This document shows positions 30,623 through 39,575 of a stretch of 64,000 bases of DNA, one piece after another; the stretch's first letter is position 1; every line of letters starts with the position of its first letter. The DNA comes from Glycomyces sp. YM15 (GTDB lineage Bacteria > Actinomycetota > Actinomycetes > Mycobacteriales > Micromonosporaceae), in contig NZ_JAERMK010000014.1 of NCBI RefSeq assembly GCF_016918015.1, forward strand, positions 1-64,000. The letters are read 5' to 3'. Position numbers and translations under genes: made by a program. The notes below the pieces were generated by a model. The model was not told the origin of the DNA and did not search any database. It was given only the letters and a program-made list of their open reading frames with translations.

Positions 30623-31366
30623 ATGGACCTCAACGCGGACCTGGGGGAGGGTTTCGGTCGCTGGGTGCTCACCGACGATGACGCGCTGCTGCGCATCGTC
30701 ACGAGCGCGAATGTCGCGTGCGGTTTCCACGCCGGAGACCCGGCCACGCTGCAGCGCGTCACCGCCCTCGCCGTCTCCCGCGGCGTGCGCATCGGCGCCC
30801 AGGTCTCCTACCGGGACCTCGCCGGGTTCGGCCGGCGCGAGATCGACGTCCCCCCAGACGAACTGGCCGCCGAAGTGGCCTACCAGATCGGCGCGCTCCG
30901 GGTCTTCGCCGAGGCCGCGGGGGCGACGGTCGCGTACGTGAAACCGCATGGGGCGCTTTACCATCGGGCCGGGCGCGACCCGGGCCAGGCCGCGGCCGTG
31001 GTCGAGGGCGCGAAACTCGCGGGCGTGAGCGCGATGCTCACCCAGCGCGGGAGCGCGCTCGACCTCCTCGCGACCGAGGCCGGACTCACCGTCGTCGGCG
31101 AGGCCTTCGCCGACCGCGGGTACCTGCCCGACGGGCGCCTGGTGCCGCGCAGTCAGCCCGGGGCGCTGCTGACGCCCGCCGAGGCGGTCGCACAGGCCGT
31201 GTCACTCGCTGAAGAAGGGGTCGTGACCGCCATTGACGGCACCCGCACTCGCGTTGCGGCCGAAACGATCTGCGTACACGGCGATGGTCCAGACACAGTG
31301 GAGGTCGCTGCCTCCATCAAAGCCGCATTGACAGAGCGAGGCATCGACGTGGAGGCTTTCTCGTGA
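30623..31366 (+). CDS. pxpA: 5-oxoprolinase subunit PxpA (LamB/YcsF family)
   Basis: A 247-residue subunit of the ATP-dependent 5-oxoprolinase that opens 5-oxoproline to glutamate. Family signatures are M-D-L-N-A-D-L-G-E-G-F-G, N-V-A-C-G-F-H-A-G-D-P, K-P-H-G-A-L-Y-H and E-A-F-A-D-R-G-Y. The N-terminus starts directly with D-L-N-A-D-L-G-E, confirming ATG 30623. The stop overlaps pxpB as GTGA. The complete pxpA-B-C operon deals with spontaneously formed oxoproline. Confidence 0.93.
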   Translation: MDLNADLGEGFGRWVLTDDDALLRIVTSANVACGFHAGDPATLQRVTALAVSRGVRIGAQVSYRDLAGFGRREIDVPPDELAAEVAYQIGALRVFAEAAGATVAYVKPHGALYHRAGRDPGQAAAVVEGAKLAGVSAMLTQRGSALDLLATEAGLTVVGEAFADRGYLPDGRLVPRSQPGALLTPAEAVAQAVSLAEEGVVTAIDGTRTRVAAETICVHGDGPDTVEVAASIKAALTERGIDVEAFS

Positions 31367-32010
31367 GCACCAGACCCACCGCCCACCCTCTCAGGCCGCT
31401 TCCGGCCGGGTCGCGCGGCATCCTGATCGACTGCGGCACCACCGCGGTCGCGCGCGCCTGCTACCGCTCGCTCCAGGCCCGGCGCATGTCCGGCCTCTTG
31501 GAGGCCGCCGACCTCATCCCGGGTGCGACGACCGTACTCGTCGACGGCATCGACGAGCCCGAACTGCTCGCCGCCGAACTCCCGGGCTGGCCGCTCACGG
31601 TCGAACCCGAGACGGCGGGCGAGGCCGTCGAGATCCCCGTCTGCTATGACGGACCCGACCTCGAAGCCGTAGCGCAGGCATGGGGTGTGAGCGTCGAGGA
31701 AGTGGCCGACATTCACTCCAGTGTGGAGTACGAGGCGGCGTTCTGCGGGTTCACTCCCGGGTTCGCCTACCTCGAGGGCCTGCCCGAGGAGTTCCACGTG
31801 CCGCGCCGCGACGAGCCGCGCACCGCGGTTCCGGCCGGTTCCGTGGCCATCGCCGGGCCCTACACCGGCGTCTATCCGCGCTCGAGCCCCGGAGGTTGGC
31901 AGCTCATCGCGACGATGACGAACCCGGGCCGGCTGTGGAACGAACACCGCGAGCCGGCGGCGCTCCTCGTCCCCGGCACCAAGGTGCGGTTCGCGGCGGT
32001 GCGGGTATGA
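31363..32010 (+). CDS. pxpB: 5-oxoprolinase subunit PxpB (KipI family)
   Basis: A 215-residue KipI/PxpB protein with E-I-P-V-C-Y-D-G-P-D-L, F-T-P-G-F-A-Y-L-E-G-L-P and G-S-V-A-I-A-G-P-Y-T-G-V-Y-P-R-S-S-P-G-G-W, the hallmark allophanate-hydrolase-subunit-1 fold. GTG 31363 overlaps the pxpA stop and the end overlaps pxpC (ATGA). It forms a complex with PxpC. The N-terminal about 20 residues are less conserved. Confidence 0.92.
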   Translation: MSTRPTAHPLRPLPAGSRGILIDCGTTAVARACYRSLQARRMSGLLEAADLIPGATTVLVDGIDEPELLAAELPGWPLTVEPETAGEAVEIPVCYDGPDLEAVAQAWGVSVEEVADIHSSVEYEAAFCGFTPGFAYLEGLPEEFHVPRRDEPRTAVPAGSVAIAGPYTGVYPRSSPGGWQLIATMTNPGRLWNEHREPAALLVPGTKVRFAAVRV

Positions 32011-32894
32011 GCCACATCGAGATCCTGCGCGCGGGCGTCCTCACGACCTGCCAGGACGCCGGGCGTCCAGGCTGGAAGCACCTCGCGGTGCCGCCCTCGG
32101 GGGCGGCCGACCAGCCGTCGTGGCGGCTCGCGAACCAGTTGGCGGGCAACCCGACCGGGGCATGCGCGCTCGAGACGACCCTGAACGGCTGCACCGTGAG
32201 GGCCCACCGGAACGTCACCGTGGTCGTGGGCGGCGCCCCGTGTCCGGTCACCGTGGACGGACGTCCGGAGGCCTGGGGGCAGCCGGTGAAGCTCAAGGCC
32301 GGTTCGGTGCTCGACGCCGGACCCGCCGAGGTCGGGGTGCGCTCCTACCTCGCGTTCTCCGGCGGACTGCACCCGAAGTCGAGCCTCGGATCGCACTCGA
32401 CCTGCCTCCTCTCCGGCCTCGGCCCGGCGCCACTGCACGACGGCGACACCATCCCGCTCGGCCCCAGCCCCGCGCACCCCCCGCTGCCGACGCAGTGGCC
32501 CGCGCCGTGGGCGGGGATCAGCGAGGAGATCGTCATGAAGCTCCACCTGGGGCCGCGGCTGGAGTGGTTCCGGCCCGAGGCGGTCGCCGAACTCACGCGC
32601 GGCGTGTGGACGGTCTCCGAGCACTCCAACCGGATCGGGCTGCGCCTCGACGGGCACATGCTGCGTCGCAACGACACCGCGGAGCTGCCGAGCGAGGGCC
32701 TCGTGGCGGGCGCGCTCCAGGTGCCGCCGAACGGGCAGCTGATCCTCTTCGGCGCCGACCACCCGACCACCGGCGGCTATCCCGTCGTCGGCGTCGTCGG
32801 CGCCGAAGCCCAGGCCGCGGCGGCCCAGGCGAGGCCCGGCACGAGGATCAGGTTCGCCCCGGTCCCCATGCCGCACTGGAGCAAACGGCCCTGA
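32007..32894 (+). CDS. pxpC: 5-oxoprolinase subunit PxpC (KipA family)
   Basis: A 295-residue allophanate-hydrolase-subunit-2/KipA domain: T-C-Q-D-A-G-R-P-G-W, V-P-P-S-G-A-A-D, A-L-E-T-T-L-N-G, Y-L-A-F-S-G-G, S-N-R-I-G-L-R-L-D-G and L-F-G-A-D-H-P-T-T-G-G-Y-P-V-V. ATG 32007 overlaps the pxpB stop by 4 nt, confirming coupled translation. It is the last gene of the operon. Confidence 0.92.
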   Translation: MSHIEILRAGVLTTCQDAGRPGWKHLAVPPSGAADQPSWRLANQLAGNPTGACALETTLNGCTVRAHRNVTVVVGGAPCPVTVDGRPEAWGQPVKLKAGSVLDAGPAEVGVRSYLAFSGGLHPKSSLGSHSTCLLSGLGPAPLHDGDTIPLGPSPAHPPLPTQWPAPWAGISEEIVMKLHLGPRLEWFRPEAVAELTRGVWTVSEHSNRIGLRLDGHMLRRNDTAELPSEGLVAGALQVPPNGQLILFGADHPTTGGYPVVGVVGAEAQAAAAQARPGTRIRFAPVPMPHWSKRP

Positions 32895-33062
32895 CACGAC
32901 GAGCGCTCACGGTGGTTCACTCGATCGCGTGCATTCCGCGGGGGCGGCGGCGTTCTGCGGCGATTCCTGTCGGACCCGCCTGCGACGCTCGGCGTACCGT
33001 ACCTCCCCCTCCAGTGGCGGGTGGGGGCTGCGGACGGCCGTTCGCGAACGACGCCGCCGACC

Positions 33063-34211
33063 TCAGTCCTCGAGCGCCCGATCGAAGTCCGCGATGAGGT
33101 CCTCGGCCGCTTCGATGCCGGTCGAGAACCGGATGAGGTCGTCGCCGATGCCGGCCGCCTCCCGCTCCTCGGCGGTCAGCTTCGCGTGGCTGCTGATCGC
33201 CGGGCGCGTCACCAGCGACTCGACGCCCCCGAGACTCGCCGCCGAGTAAGGGATCCGCAGCGATTTCAGCAACCGCTCGGCCGCCTCCAGTCCCCCGGCC
33301 GGCCGGAACGCCAGCATCGACCCGAACCCGCCGAACAACGCCGCGGCCCGCGCATGGTCGGGATGCGACTCCAACCCCGGATGGTGCACCTCGGCGACCG
33401 CCCTGTGCCCCTCCAGGAACCGCGCCAGCGCAAGCGCGTTCTCGCCCTGCACCCGGACTCGGATCGCGAGGGTCTTGAGACCGCGCGAGAGCAGGAACGC
33501 GGCGTGCGGGTCGAGGCTGCCGCCGTACAGCATCAGGAAGTGGCGCACCCGCTCGATCCGCTCGGCCGAGCCGGTGACGACCCCCGCGACGAGGTCCGAA
33601 TGCCCGTTGAGCGCCTTCGTGGCCGAGTGGCACACCAGGTCGTAGCCGATGGTGTGCGGCCGGAACAGCATCGGGGTGGTGAACGTGTTGTCGATGATCG
33701 AGGTCAGACCGTGCTCGCGGCTGAAGCGTGCGAGCCCGGCGAGATCGCCGACCCTGACGAGCGGGTTGGTGATCGACTCGACGTAGACCGCCTTGGTCGC
33801 GGGAGTGAGTGCGGCCGCCCAGGCGGCGGGGTCGTCGGCGTCCACGAAGTCGACGCCCCAGCCGATGCGGCGGGATTCCTCCGCGAGGAGCGCGTGGGTC
33901 CCGCCGTAGATGTTCCCGGCGACGATGACGCGGTCGCCGGAGGCGAGGACGCTGGCGAGCGCGGTGCTGATCGCGGCCATGCCGGAGGCGGTGGCGACGG
34001 CGGCCTCGGCGCCCTCGAGCGCGGCGAGCTTCTCCTGGACGTAGCCCTGGGTGGGCGTGTTGGAGTAGCGCAGGTAGTCGACGCCGCCACCGGGTTCGAT
34101 CTCGTAGACCGTGCCCTGGTAGATGGGGAAGACGACGGAGCGGCCGTGTGCGGGCCGGGGTTCGGCGGCGTGGACGGCGAGCGTTTCGAAGCGGATGTTG
34201 TCTGCGGTCAT
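33063..34211 (-). CDS. PLP-dependent trans-sulfuration enzyme (cystathionine gamma-lyase/methionine gamma-lyase type)
   Basis: A 382-residue Cys/Met-metabolism PLP enzyme. Lys199 in H-S-A-T-K-A-L-N-G-H-S-D is the Schiff-base lysine. Other motifs are A-T-A-S-G-M-A-A-I, Y-G-G-T-H-A-L, V-E-S-I-T-N-P-L and D-N-T-F-T-T-P. S-L-G-G-V-E-S-L near the C-terminus fits the gamma-lyase group, but lyase and synthase cannot be separated securely by eye. ATG 34211 is 6 nt after TAGGGT, so the transcript is probably leaderless. It is transcribed alone. Confidence 0.88.
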   Translation of the reverse strand: MTADNIRFETLAVHAAEPRPAHGRSVVFPIYQGTVYEIEPGGGVDYLRYSNTPTQGYVQEKLAALEGAEAAVATASGMAAISTALASVLASGDRVIVAGNIYGGTHALLAEESRRIGWGVDFVDADDPAAWAAALTPATKAVYVESITNPLVRVGDLAGLARFSREHGLTSIIDNTFTTPMLFRPHTIGYDLVCHSATKALNGHSDLVAGVVTGSAERIERVRHFLMLYGGSLDPHAAFLLSRGLKTLAIRVRVQGENALALARFLEGHRAVAEVHHPGLESHPDHARAAALFGGFGSMLAFRPAGGLEAAERLLKSLRIPYSAASLGGVESLVTRPAISSHAKLTAEEREAAGIGDDLIRFSTGIEAAEDLIADFDRALED

Positions 34212-34217
34212 CGGCCC

Positions 34218-34223
34218 ACCCTA
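34218..34223 (-). promoter_or_regulatory. -10 hexamer of the trans-sulfuration gene
   Basis: On the minus strand TAGGGT lies 6 nt before ATG 34211 with no SD. Confidence 0.5.
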
Positions 34224-34289
34224 CGGTCGTTCCAGGTGCGCACGCATCTGTCTAACGACCGGTTCGCACCCTGGTGAAAGCCAGGTCGT

Positions 34290-36356
34290 TCAGCGTCGCT
34301 CCTGGTCGAGGCTCGCGAGATAGGCGTTGTAGACCTCGTGCGGGTCGTCCTCGGGGCGGCCCGAGGCGGCGGCGCGCTCGGCCATCCGGTCGAGGCGGCG
34401 GCCTTCGCGCTCTTCGGAGCGGGTCCACTGCGCGATGAGGACGACGATGATGATGAGGCTGGGGATCTCACCGAACGCCCAGGCGATGCCGCCCCCGGCG
34501 CGCTGGTCGGCGAGGAGGTCGCCCGCCCACGGGAAGGCGAGCTGGGTGTACCAGTCGGCGGCGATCAGGTTGGTGCCCATCATGAGGGTGAGGCCGAAGA
34601 TCGCGTGGAAGACGATCGACACGAAGTACAGCAGGACCTTCGCCGGGTAGGAGAGCGGGCGCGGTTTCGGGTCGGGGCCGATGATGACCCAGAAGAAGAG
34701 GCATCCGGCGGCGAGGAAGTGCATCGTCATGAACAGGTGCCCGAAGTGCGAGCGCATCGCCCACTCGAACATGCCCGTGAAGTACATGAGGTACAGGCTG
34801 GTCAGGTAGATGAACAGGGCCACGAGCGGGCGCGAGACGAGGCGCGACCAGCGGCTGTGGATCGCGGCGAGCAGCCATTCGCGCGCTCCGCCGGCGCGGT
34901 CGGGTCTGAGGGCGCGCAGCGCGAGCGTGACCGGGGCGGCGAGCACGAGGAGGATCGGCGCGAGCATGTTCAACGCCATGTGCTGCACCATGTGCGCGCT
35001 GAACAGGACCATCCCGTACTTGCTCAGCCCGGAGGAGGTGGTGATGACGACGACCGCCCATCCGGCGATCCACAGGGCCGTGCGGTACCAGGGCCAGGAG
35101 TCGCCGCGGCGGCGCAGACGCACCACGCCCGCGACGTACGCGCCTACGAGCGCCAGCGCGGCCGTGCAGAACAGCACGGACGGGTACCAGTCGAAGGCGA
35201 TGGCGGAGGCGGACAACGGGCCGGGCGTGGGGAAGCCGAGCAGCGCCGTGTTCGGGTCGGCCAGCTCCTCCGACGGCGGCGGCGTCACCGACAGGGACGA
35301 GGCCAGACCGAACGCGATCGCCATGAGCCCCAGTTCGACCGCGGCGAGCCGTGTGAAGGCGCCCCGGTCTCCGGCGGCGACGCGCGGCAGCGTGCGGCGC
35401 CGGTGCGCCCAGCCGAAGACGCCGCCGATCGCGAGCACCGCGAACTTGGCGAGCGCGATGCGCCCGTAGTCCGACTCCCACAGGTCGGTGAAGTTCACGT
35501 TGGCGCAGAACACGATCAGGCCCGAGAAGCCGATCGCGGCGTACGCGAACACGGCCGCATCGGAGTAACGGCGGGCCGCGACCAGCGGGTCGCGGCGGGC
35601 GATGAACAGCGCGAACAGGCCGCCCGCCCAGAACGCGGCGGCGACGACGTGGATGAGGAGCCCGTCGACGGCGATCTGGTGGTTCCCGTTCGACGCCGAG
35701 TGCCCGGTGAACACCGGCGGGAGTGCCGCCGCGACCGCGAGCGCGGCCGCGCACACCGCGCCGGGGATCGTGAACGCCCGCGCCGCGACCACGGCGGCGG
35801 CGGTCGCGAGCAGCATCGCGAACACGAGCGCTCGGCCTTGCTCGAATTCGTTGACATAGAACCAGACGTCCCGGGCGTGGATCTGGTCGAACGCGACCGC
35901 GTTGAGATTCGCGGCTTCGACCGGGAGGCTCGCGAAGCCGATGAGCGCCCAGATGCCGGAGGCGGCGGCGCCGACGCGCAGCCACCGCCACGACTGGCCG
36001 GTGAGCCGGGCGCGGTCGCCCTGGCGCCCGGGCAGGAAGCACGCGGCCGCGATCATGCAGCCGACCGCGGCGAGCATCGCCAGGTCGTACCCGTACTTGA
36101 GGAGGCCCGCGGCCCACGTGACGGCGGGGTCGGCGGCCGACAGGCCCGGCAGCGACGCCACGTCCACGGCCCCGCCGAGGTCGAGCGCGATCACGGCGAC
36201 GGCGAGCCCCGCGAGCACCGCCGCGCAAAGGGCGAGCACACGCATTCCGGGCCGCGCCGCCCGCTGCTGCCCGCCTCGGGACGCCGTGCCTCCGCCAGGT
36301 ATGGTGGCGGCGGTGTTTTGGCTGGTCTCGGTCGATGCGGTCACGTAACCCAGCAT
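34290..36356 (-). CDS. CopD-CtaG fusion membrane protein (copper/cytochrome oxidase assembly)
   Basis: A 688-residue polytopic protein. The first about 390 residues form a CopD-like copper-import domain with G-H-S-A-S-N-G-N-H-Q and H-V-V-A-A-A-F-W-A-G-G-L-F. The C-terminal about 290 residues are a CtaG/caa3-type assembly domain with S-A-H-M-V-Q-H-M-A-L-N-M-L-A-P-I, H-F-L-A-A-G-C-L-F-F-W and Y-F-V-S-I-V-F-H-A-I-F-G. The His-Met-rich helices are consistent with copper handling for oxidase maturation. The fusion is usual in actinobacteria. ATG 36356 lacks an SD; GTG 36341 is an alternative. Confidence 0.88.
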   Translation of the reverse strand: MLGYVTASTETSQNTAATIPGGGTASRGGQQRAARPGMRVLALCAAVLAGLAVAVIALDLGGAVDVASLPGLSAADPAVTWAAGLLKYGYDLAMLAAVGCMIAAACFLPGRQGDRARLTGQSWRWLRVGAAASGIWALIGFASLPVEAANLNAVAFDQIHARDVWFYVNEFEQGRALVFAMLLATAAAVVAARAFTIPGAVCAAALAVAAALPPVFTGHSASNGNHQIAVDGLLIHVVAAAFWAGGLFALFIARRDPLVAARRYSDAAVFAYAAIGFSGLIVFCANVNFTDLWESDYGRIALAKFAVLAIGGVFGWAHRRRTLPRVAAGDRGAFTRLAAVELGLMAIAFGLASSLSVTPPPSEELADPNTALLGFPTPGPLSASAIAFDWYPSVLFCTAALALVGAYVAGVVRLRRRGDSWPWYRTALWIAGWAVVVITTSSGLSKYGMVLFSAHMVQHMALNMLAPILLVLAAPVTLALRALRPDRAGGAREWLLAAIHSRWSRLVSRPLVALFIYLTSLYLMYFTGMFEWAMRSHFGHLFMTMHFLAAGCLFFWVIIGPDPKPRPLSYPAKVLLYFVSIVFHAIFGLTLMMGTNLIAADWYTQLAFPWAGDLLADQRAGGGIAWAFGEIPSLIIIVVLIAQWTRSEEREGRRLDRMAERAAASGRPEDDPHEVYNAYLASLDQERR

Positions 36357-36540
36357 GGCTGATTGTTCCAGCTCACGCCCCACCGGGTGGGGTCAAGTCG
36401 TCTCCGGCAACCCCACGGCGAGCCCTGCGGGCGCATGTCAGCCGTCTGGGGGGTTGCAGGACACACAGTCATAAGGCACGGAGCGCGGCAGGCTTTGCCG
36501 TGCGGGCAGTCACGGCGGCGGAGACGTCGCCGTAGTTTTC

Positions 36541-36546
36541 TATGGT
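36541..36546 (+). promoter_or_regulatory. -10 hexamer of the DUF5925 gene
   Basis: TATGGT lies 8 nt before ATG 36555 and no SD is seen. Confidence 0.4.
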
Positions 36547-36554
36547 GGATCGCG

Positions 36555-37712
36555 ATGGGAATCATCGAAAGACGCGGTGAGATCATGAACCTGCTTCAGG
36601 GGAGCGGCGGCGTGCTCGGCAACATGCACTTCACGCTCGACGGCTCGGACGATCCGTCGAACGTGCTGAACCTCATGGCTCTGGACGCGTACGTCTCCGG
36701 CGCCCAACCTCACGCGGTGGTGCGGGCCCTCGACTTGGTCGCCGACGACGTGGATCTCATACCTGAGGGCGGTTCACTCGTCCGGTCGATTTCCGGGGCC
36801 TCCTTTCTGCAACTGGTGACCGGTGACGGCTGGACGCTGCGGACGCAGCGGTGGCGGGACGGCTCGGGCCAGGCGGTCGTGACCGCGGTGACGCGCGAGC
36901 GCGCCGAGGAGATCGCCGCGTACCTCACCGACCGCACCGGTTCGGTCGAGGAGGTCGGCGACGACAAGGTCGACATGGGCTTCTGGTACCGGTCGGCGCG
37001 GGGCCCGTTCCGGTCCACCCGGTCGATCAGCGCGCCGCGCTGGCCGGAGATCGAGCGGAACTACTCCTCGAACGCCGGGTCGGCGCTGGGCAAGCTCATG
37101 GCGACGCAGGCTTCGGACGTGGCCGGGCGGCTCGTGCTGTTCCACGGCCCGCCCGGGACGGGCAAGACCACGGCGCTGCGGGCGCTCGCGCGCGAATGGG
37201 CGCCGTGGTGCCAGGTCGACACGGTGCTCGACCCGGAGGCGTTCTTCGCGGACCCGTCCTACCTCATGGAGGTCATCATCGGGTCGGAGATGGACCTGGT
37301 GATGGACGCGGACCTGAACCCGGACGAGCCGCGGCGCGGCCACTGGCGGCTCATGGTCCTGGAGGACTGCGACGAGCTGATCCGCGGCGAGGCGAAGGAG
37401 GCGTCGGGGCAGTCCCTCGCGCGGCTGCTGAACCTGACGGACGGCCTGCTCGGGCAGGGCCGCGAGATCATGGTCGCGATCACCACGAACGAGCGGCTCG
37501 ACCGTCTGCACCCGGCGGTGGTCCGGCCGGGCCGGTGCCTCGCGCAGATCGAGGTCGGGGCGCTCTCGGCCCTCGAGTCGAGCGACTGGCTCGGCGGGGA
37601 CACGGTGCGCGACCCGATGACCCTCGCCGAGCTGTACGCGCGGCGCAGCGGTGCCGACCCGACGACGACCGAGCCGCCGATCCCGCAGCAGCACGTCGGC
37701 CAGTACTTGTAG
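36555..37712 (+). CDS. DUF5925-AAA ATPase
   Basis: A 385-residue protein with an N-terminal DUF5925-type region and a C-terminal AAA+ ATPase core. Walker A is G-P-P-G-T-G-K-T (198-205) and Walker B L-M-V-L-E-D-C-D-E (266-274). A-I-T-T-N-E-R is sensor-1-like and H-P-A-V-V-R-P-G-R-C carries the arginine-finger-type motif. Such CDC48/ClpX-like single-ring ATPases occur widely in actinobacteria with unknown substrate. ATG 36555 is supported by the -10; ATG 36585 is an alternative. It is divergent from CopD-CtaG. Confidence 0.82.
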   Translation: MGIIERRGEIMNLLQGSGGVLGNMHFTLDGSDDPSNVLNLMALDAYVSGAQPHAVVRALDLVADDVDLIPEGGSLVRSISGASFLQLVTGDGWTLRTQRWRDGSGQAVVTAVTRERAEEIAAYLTDRTGSVEEVGDDKVDMGFWYRSARGPFRSTRSISAPRWPEIERNYSSNAGSALGKLMATQASDVAGRLVLFHGPPGTGKTTALRALAREWAPWCQVDTVLDPEAFFADPSYLMEVIIGSEMDLVMDADLNPDEPRRGHWRLMVLEDCDELIRGEAKEASGQSLARLLNLTDGLLGQGREIMVAITTNERLDRLHPAVVRPGRCLAQIEVGALSALESSDWLGGDTVRDPMTLAELYARRSGADPTTTEPPIPQQHVGQYL

Positions 37713-37827
37713 GTCGTACCGGTCCCATGGGGCCGCAGCCCGCTGATCGAACCCGGCCCATGTACGGCTCGCGAGCGTCGCCGAGACTGGGAACCCCCGA
37801 ATCCAATCCTGCCCGCTGGGTATGGCA

Positions 37828-37867
37828 ACCGCTGGGGCGCATCGCGATCGCGATGCGCCCCAGCGGT
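37828..37867. terminator. 40-nt perfect palindromic terminator
   Basis: Two 20-bp arms meet without a gap (effective loop GATC). It lies between the convergent DUF5925 and PcaC-like genes and can terminate both. Confidence 0.85.
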
Positions 37868-37905
37868 GTCCTCATGAGTCGGATTCGATGGTTTCGGGTC
37901 GCGGA

Positions 37906-38295
37906 TCAGCGCTCGGCGTCGCGCGCGGCGAAGACCTCCCGTGCGGCCTCGACCGCGTTGATCGCGGCGGGGAAGCCCGCGTAGACGGCGATCTGGATGA
38001 GCGCCTCGATCACCTCGGTGCGGGTGCAGCCGGCGTTGAGGGCGCCGTTGATGTGGAAGCGCAGCTGCGGGGCGGCGTTGCCCAGCGACGCCAGCGCGCC
38101 GATCGTGACGAGCTCGCGATCGCGCAGGTCGAGTTCGGGTCGGGTCAGGACGTCCCCGTAGGCGAATTCGGCGATGAACCGGCCCAGGTCGGGAGCGATA
38201 TCGGCCAGTGAGGCGACGACCGTCGGTTCGGCCTCGCCCGAGAGGTGCCGCAGGGTCTTGAGCCCGCGCTCGCGGCGTTCCCCGGGTTGATCCAT
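37906..38295 (-). CDS. PcaC-like carboxymuconolactone decarboxylase family protein
   Basis: A 129-residue cytosolic protein with L-R-D-R-E-L-V-T-I-G-A-L, L-R-F-H-I-N-G-A-L-N-A-G-C-T-R-T-E-V-I-E-A-L-I-Q and Y-A-G-F-P-A-A-I-N-A. This is the gamma-carboxymuconolactone decarboxylase pattern with the conserved His. The CxxC of AhpD is absent, so a decarboxylase or related role is likelier than peroxidase. ATG 38295 has AAGGAGG upstream. No other pca genes are near, so the substrate is unknown. Confidence 0.85.
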   Translation of the reverse strand: MDQPGERRERGLKTLRHLSGEAEPTVVASLADIAPDLGRFIAEFAYGDVLTRPELDLRDRELVTIGALASLGNAAPQLRFHINGALNAGCTRTEVIEALIQIAVYAGFPAAINAVEAAREVFAARDAER

Positions 38296-38518
38296 ATGGA
38301 ATCCTCCTTGGTCATGTGGGGCCGGATTCACTTGCCCCACAACGCCAATCCTCCAGTAACCGGTCTACTGCCGCAAGCCTCACGGCAAGGAGCGGAAGGT
38401 GGCGCACGAGATCGGATATCCGGGCGTTTCGCACCATGCGACCGGTGTCGGCATTGCCAGGCTCGTCGACGACTCCTCCCACCGGCAGTCGACCACCGTC
38501 CACTTCAGGGGGAGTGCT

Positions 38519-39574
38519 ATGCCGAAGTCGCCGTCGAATCGCAGGTCCCGCCTCCGAGCGGGTCGTCTCGCCGTCCTCGGAGCGGCCGGAGTCGTTATTG
38601 CGGCGGCTCTCGCGACTGCGGGCACCGTCCCAGTCGCGCAAGCCGTGCCAGTCACAGTGGACCCGCTCGCACCGGCGCTCGGGTTCAACGCATTCGTCGA
38701 ACACGAGACGGTTCTCGTCTCGACCGAGTCCGAAGGCGGGATCGCGACGGGCGGGAACCTGGTCGTCGCCGGTTCGTACAACGTCAACATCCACGACGCG
38801 AGCACGTTCATCGCGCCGGGGGACGCGGTGCCGAGCGCGCTCGTCGTGGGCGGCCGGATCGACTTCACCCAGGACCCAGCGGCATCGGTGGTGCAGGTGC
38901 ACGACTATGTGAAGGTCGGCGATCTGACCGGCGCCGAGGCGTTGAACACGGACGCCAACAACGCCTCGGTCAACACCCGCCTGGTGGTGGACGGCGCGGG
39001 CTACGACTCGACGCCGAGGATCGAGCTGAACCTGCAGCAGCCGATCGGCTCGATCGGCCCGACCTCCCCGATCGACTTCGACGCGGCCTTCGCCGAGCTC
39101 CGCTCGAACGCGGCCGACCTGTGGTCGTGCGAGGCGCACGAGGTCGAGATGCGGGACGATCAGGGCGCGACCGTGCCGAAGGGCCAGGTCCAGCAGAACC
39201 AGCAGGTCCGGATCACACTGGACGAGGGCGTCACCAACATCCTCAACGTCACCGGTGAGGACCTGAACAACATGGCGGGCATCGTCTTCGAGAACGAACC
39301 GAACGGCACCGCCCCGCTGCTGATCAATGTGGATACGTCCGGTTCGGGCGGCGAGCTCGACTGGCAGGTCGCGCCACAGGCCGGTATCAGCGGACTTCAG
39401 GCGCCGTACATGCTGTGGAACTTCAACGACACCACACGGCTGCGCATCACCAGCGGCGATACGGTCGAAGGTTCGATCCTCGCGCCCGATGCCGACTACT
39501 CCGACATCGATCCCTCCAACGTCGAGGGCCAGATCGTCGCGAAGAACGCGAGCCTCGGCGAGGTCGGCGACGTC
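38519..39574 (+). CDS. Choice-of-anchor A domain secreted protein, 3'-truncated at a chimeric junction
   Basis: The signal peptide (1-42, R-L-A-V-L-G-A-A-G-V-V-I-A-A-A-L) precedes a choice-of-anchor A beta domain: L-G-F-N-A-F-V-E, G-N-L-V-V-A-G-S-Y, Y-M-L-W-N-F-N-D-T-T-R-L-R-I, G-S-I-L-A-P-D-A and V-E-G-Q-I-V-A-K-N. The frame leaves recognisable sequence at about 39574 with G-D-V-R-R-S-G-R-R. From there the next frame encodes an ABC binding protein. The usual C-terminal H-x-x-P-F-type end and cell-wall anchor are missing. CAGGGGG precedes ATG 38519. A deletion or misassembly joins the two genes. Confidence 0.75.
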
Positions 39575-39575
39575 C

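Noticed and set aside
34338-36362. 674-codon plus-strand frame across CopD-CtaG
   Set aside because: Shadow frame with low-complexity Glu/Arg/Gly content; the opposite strand carries a coherent membrane protein.
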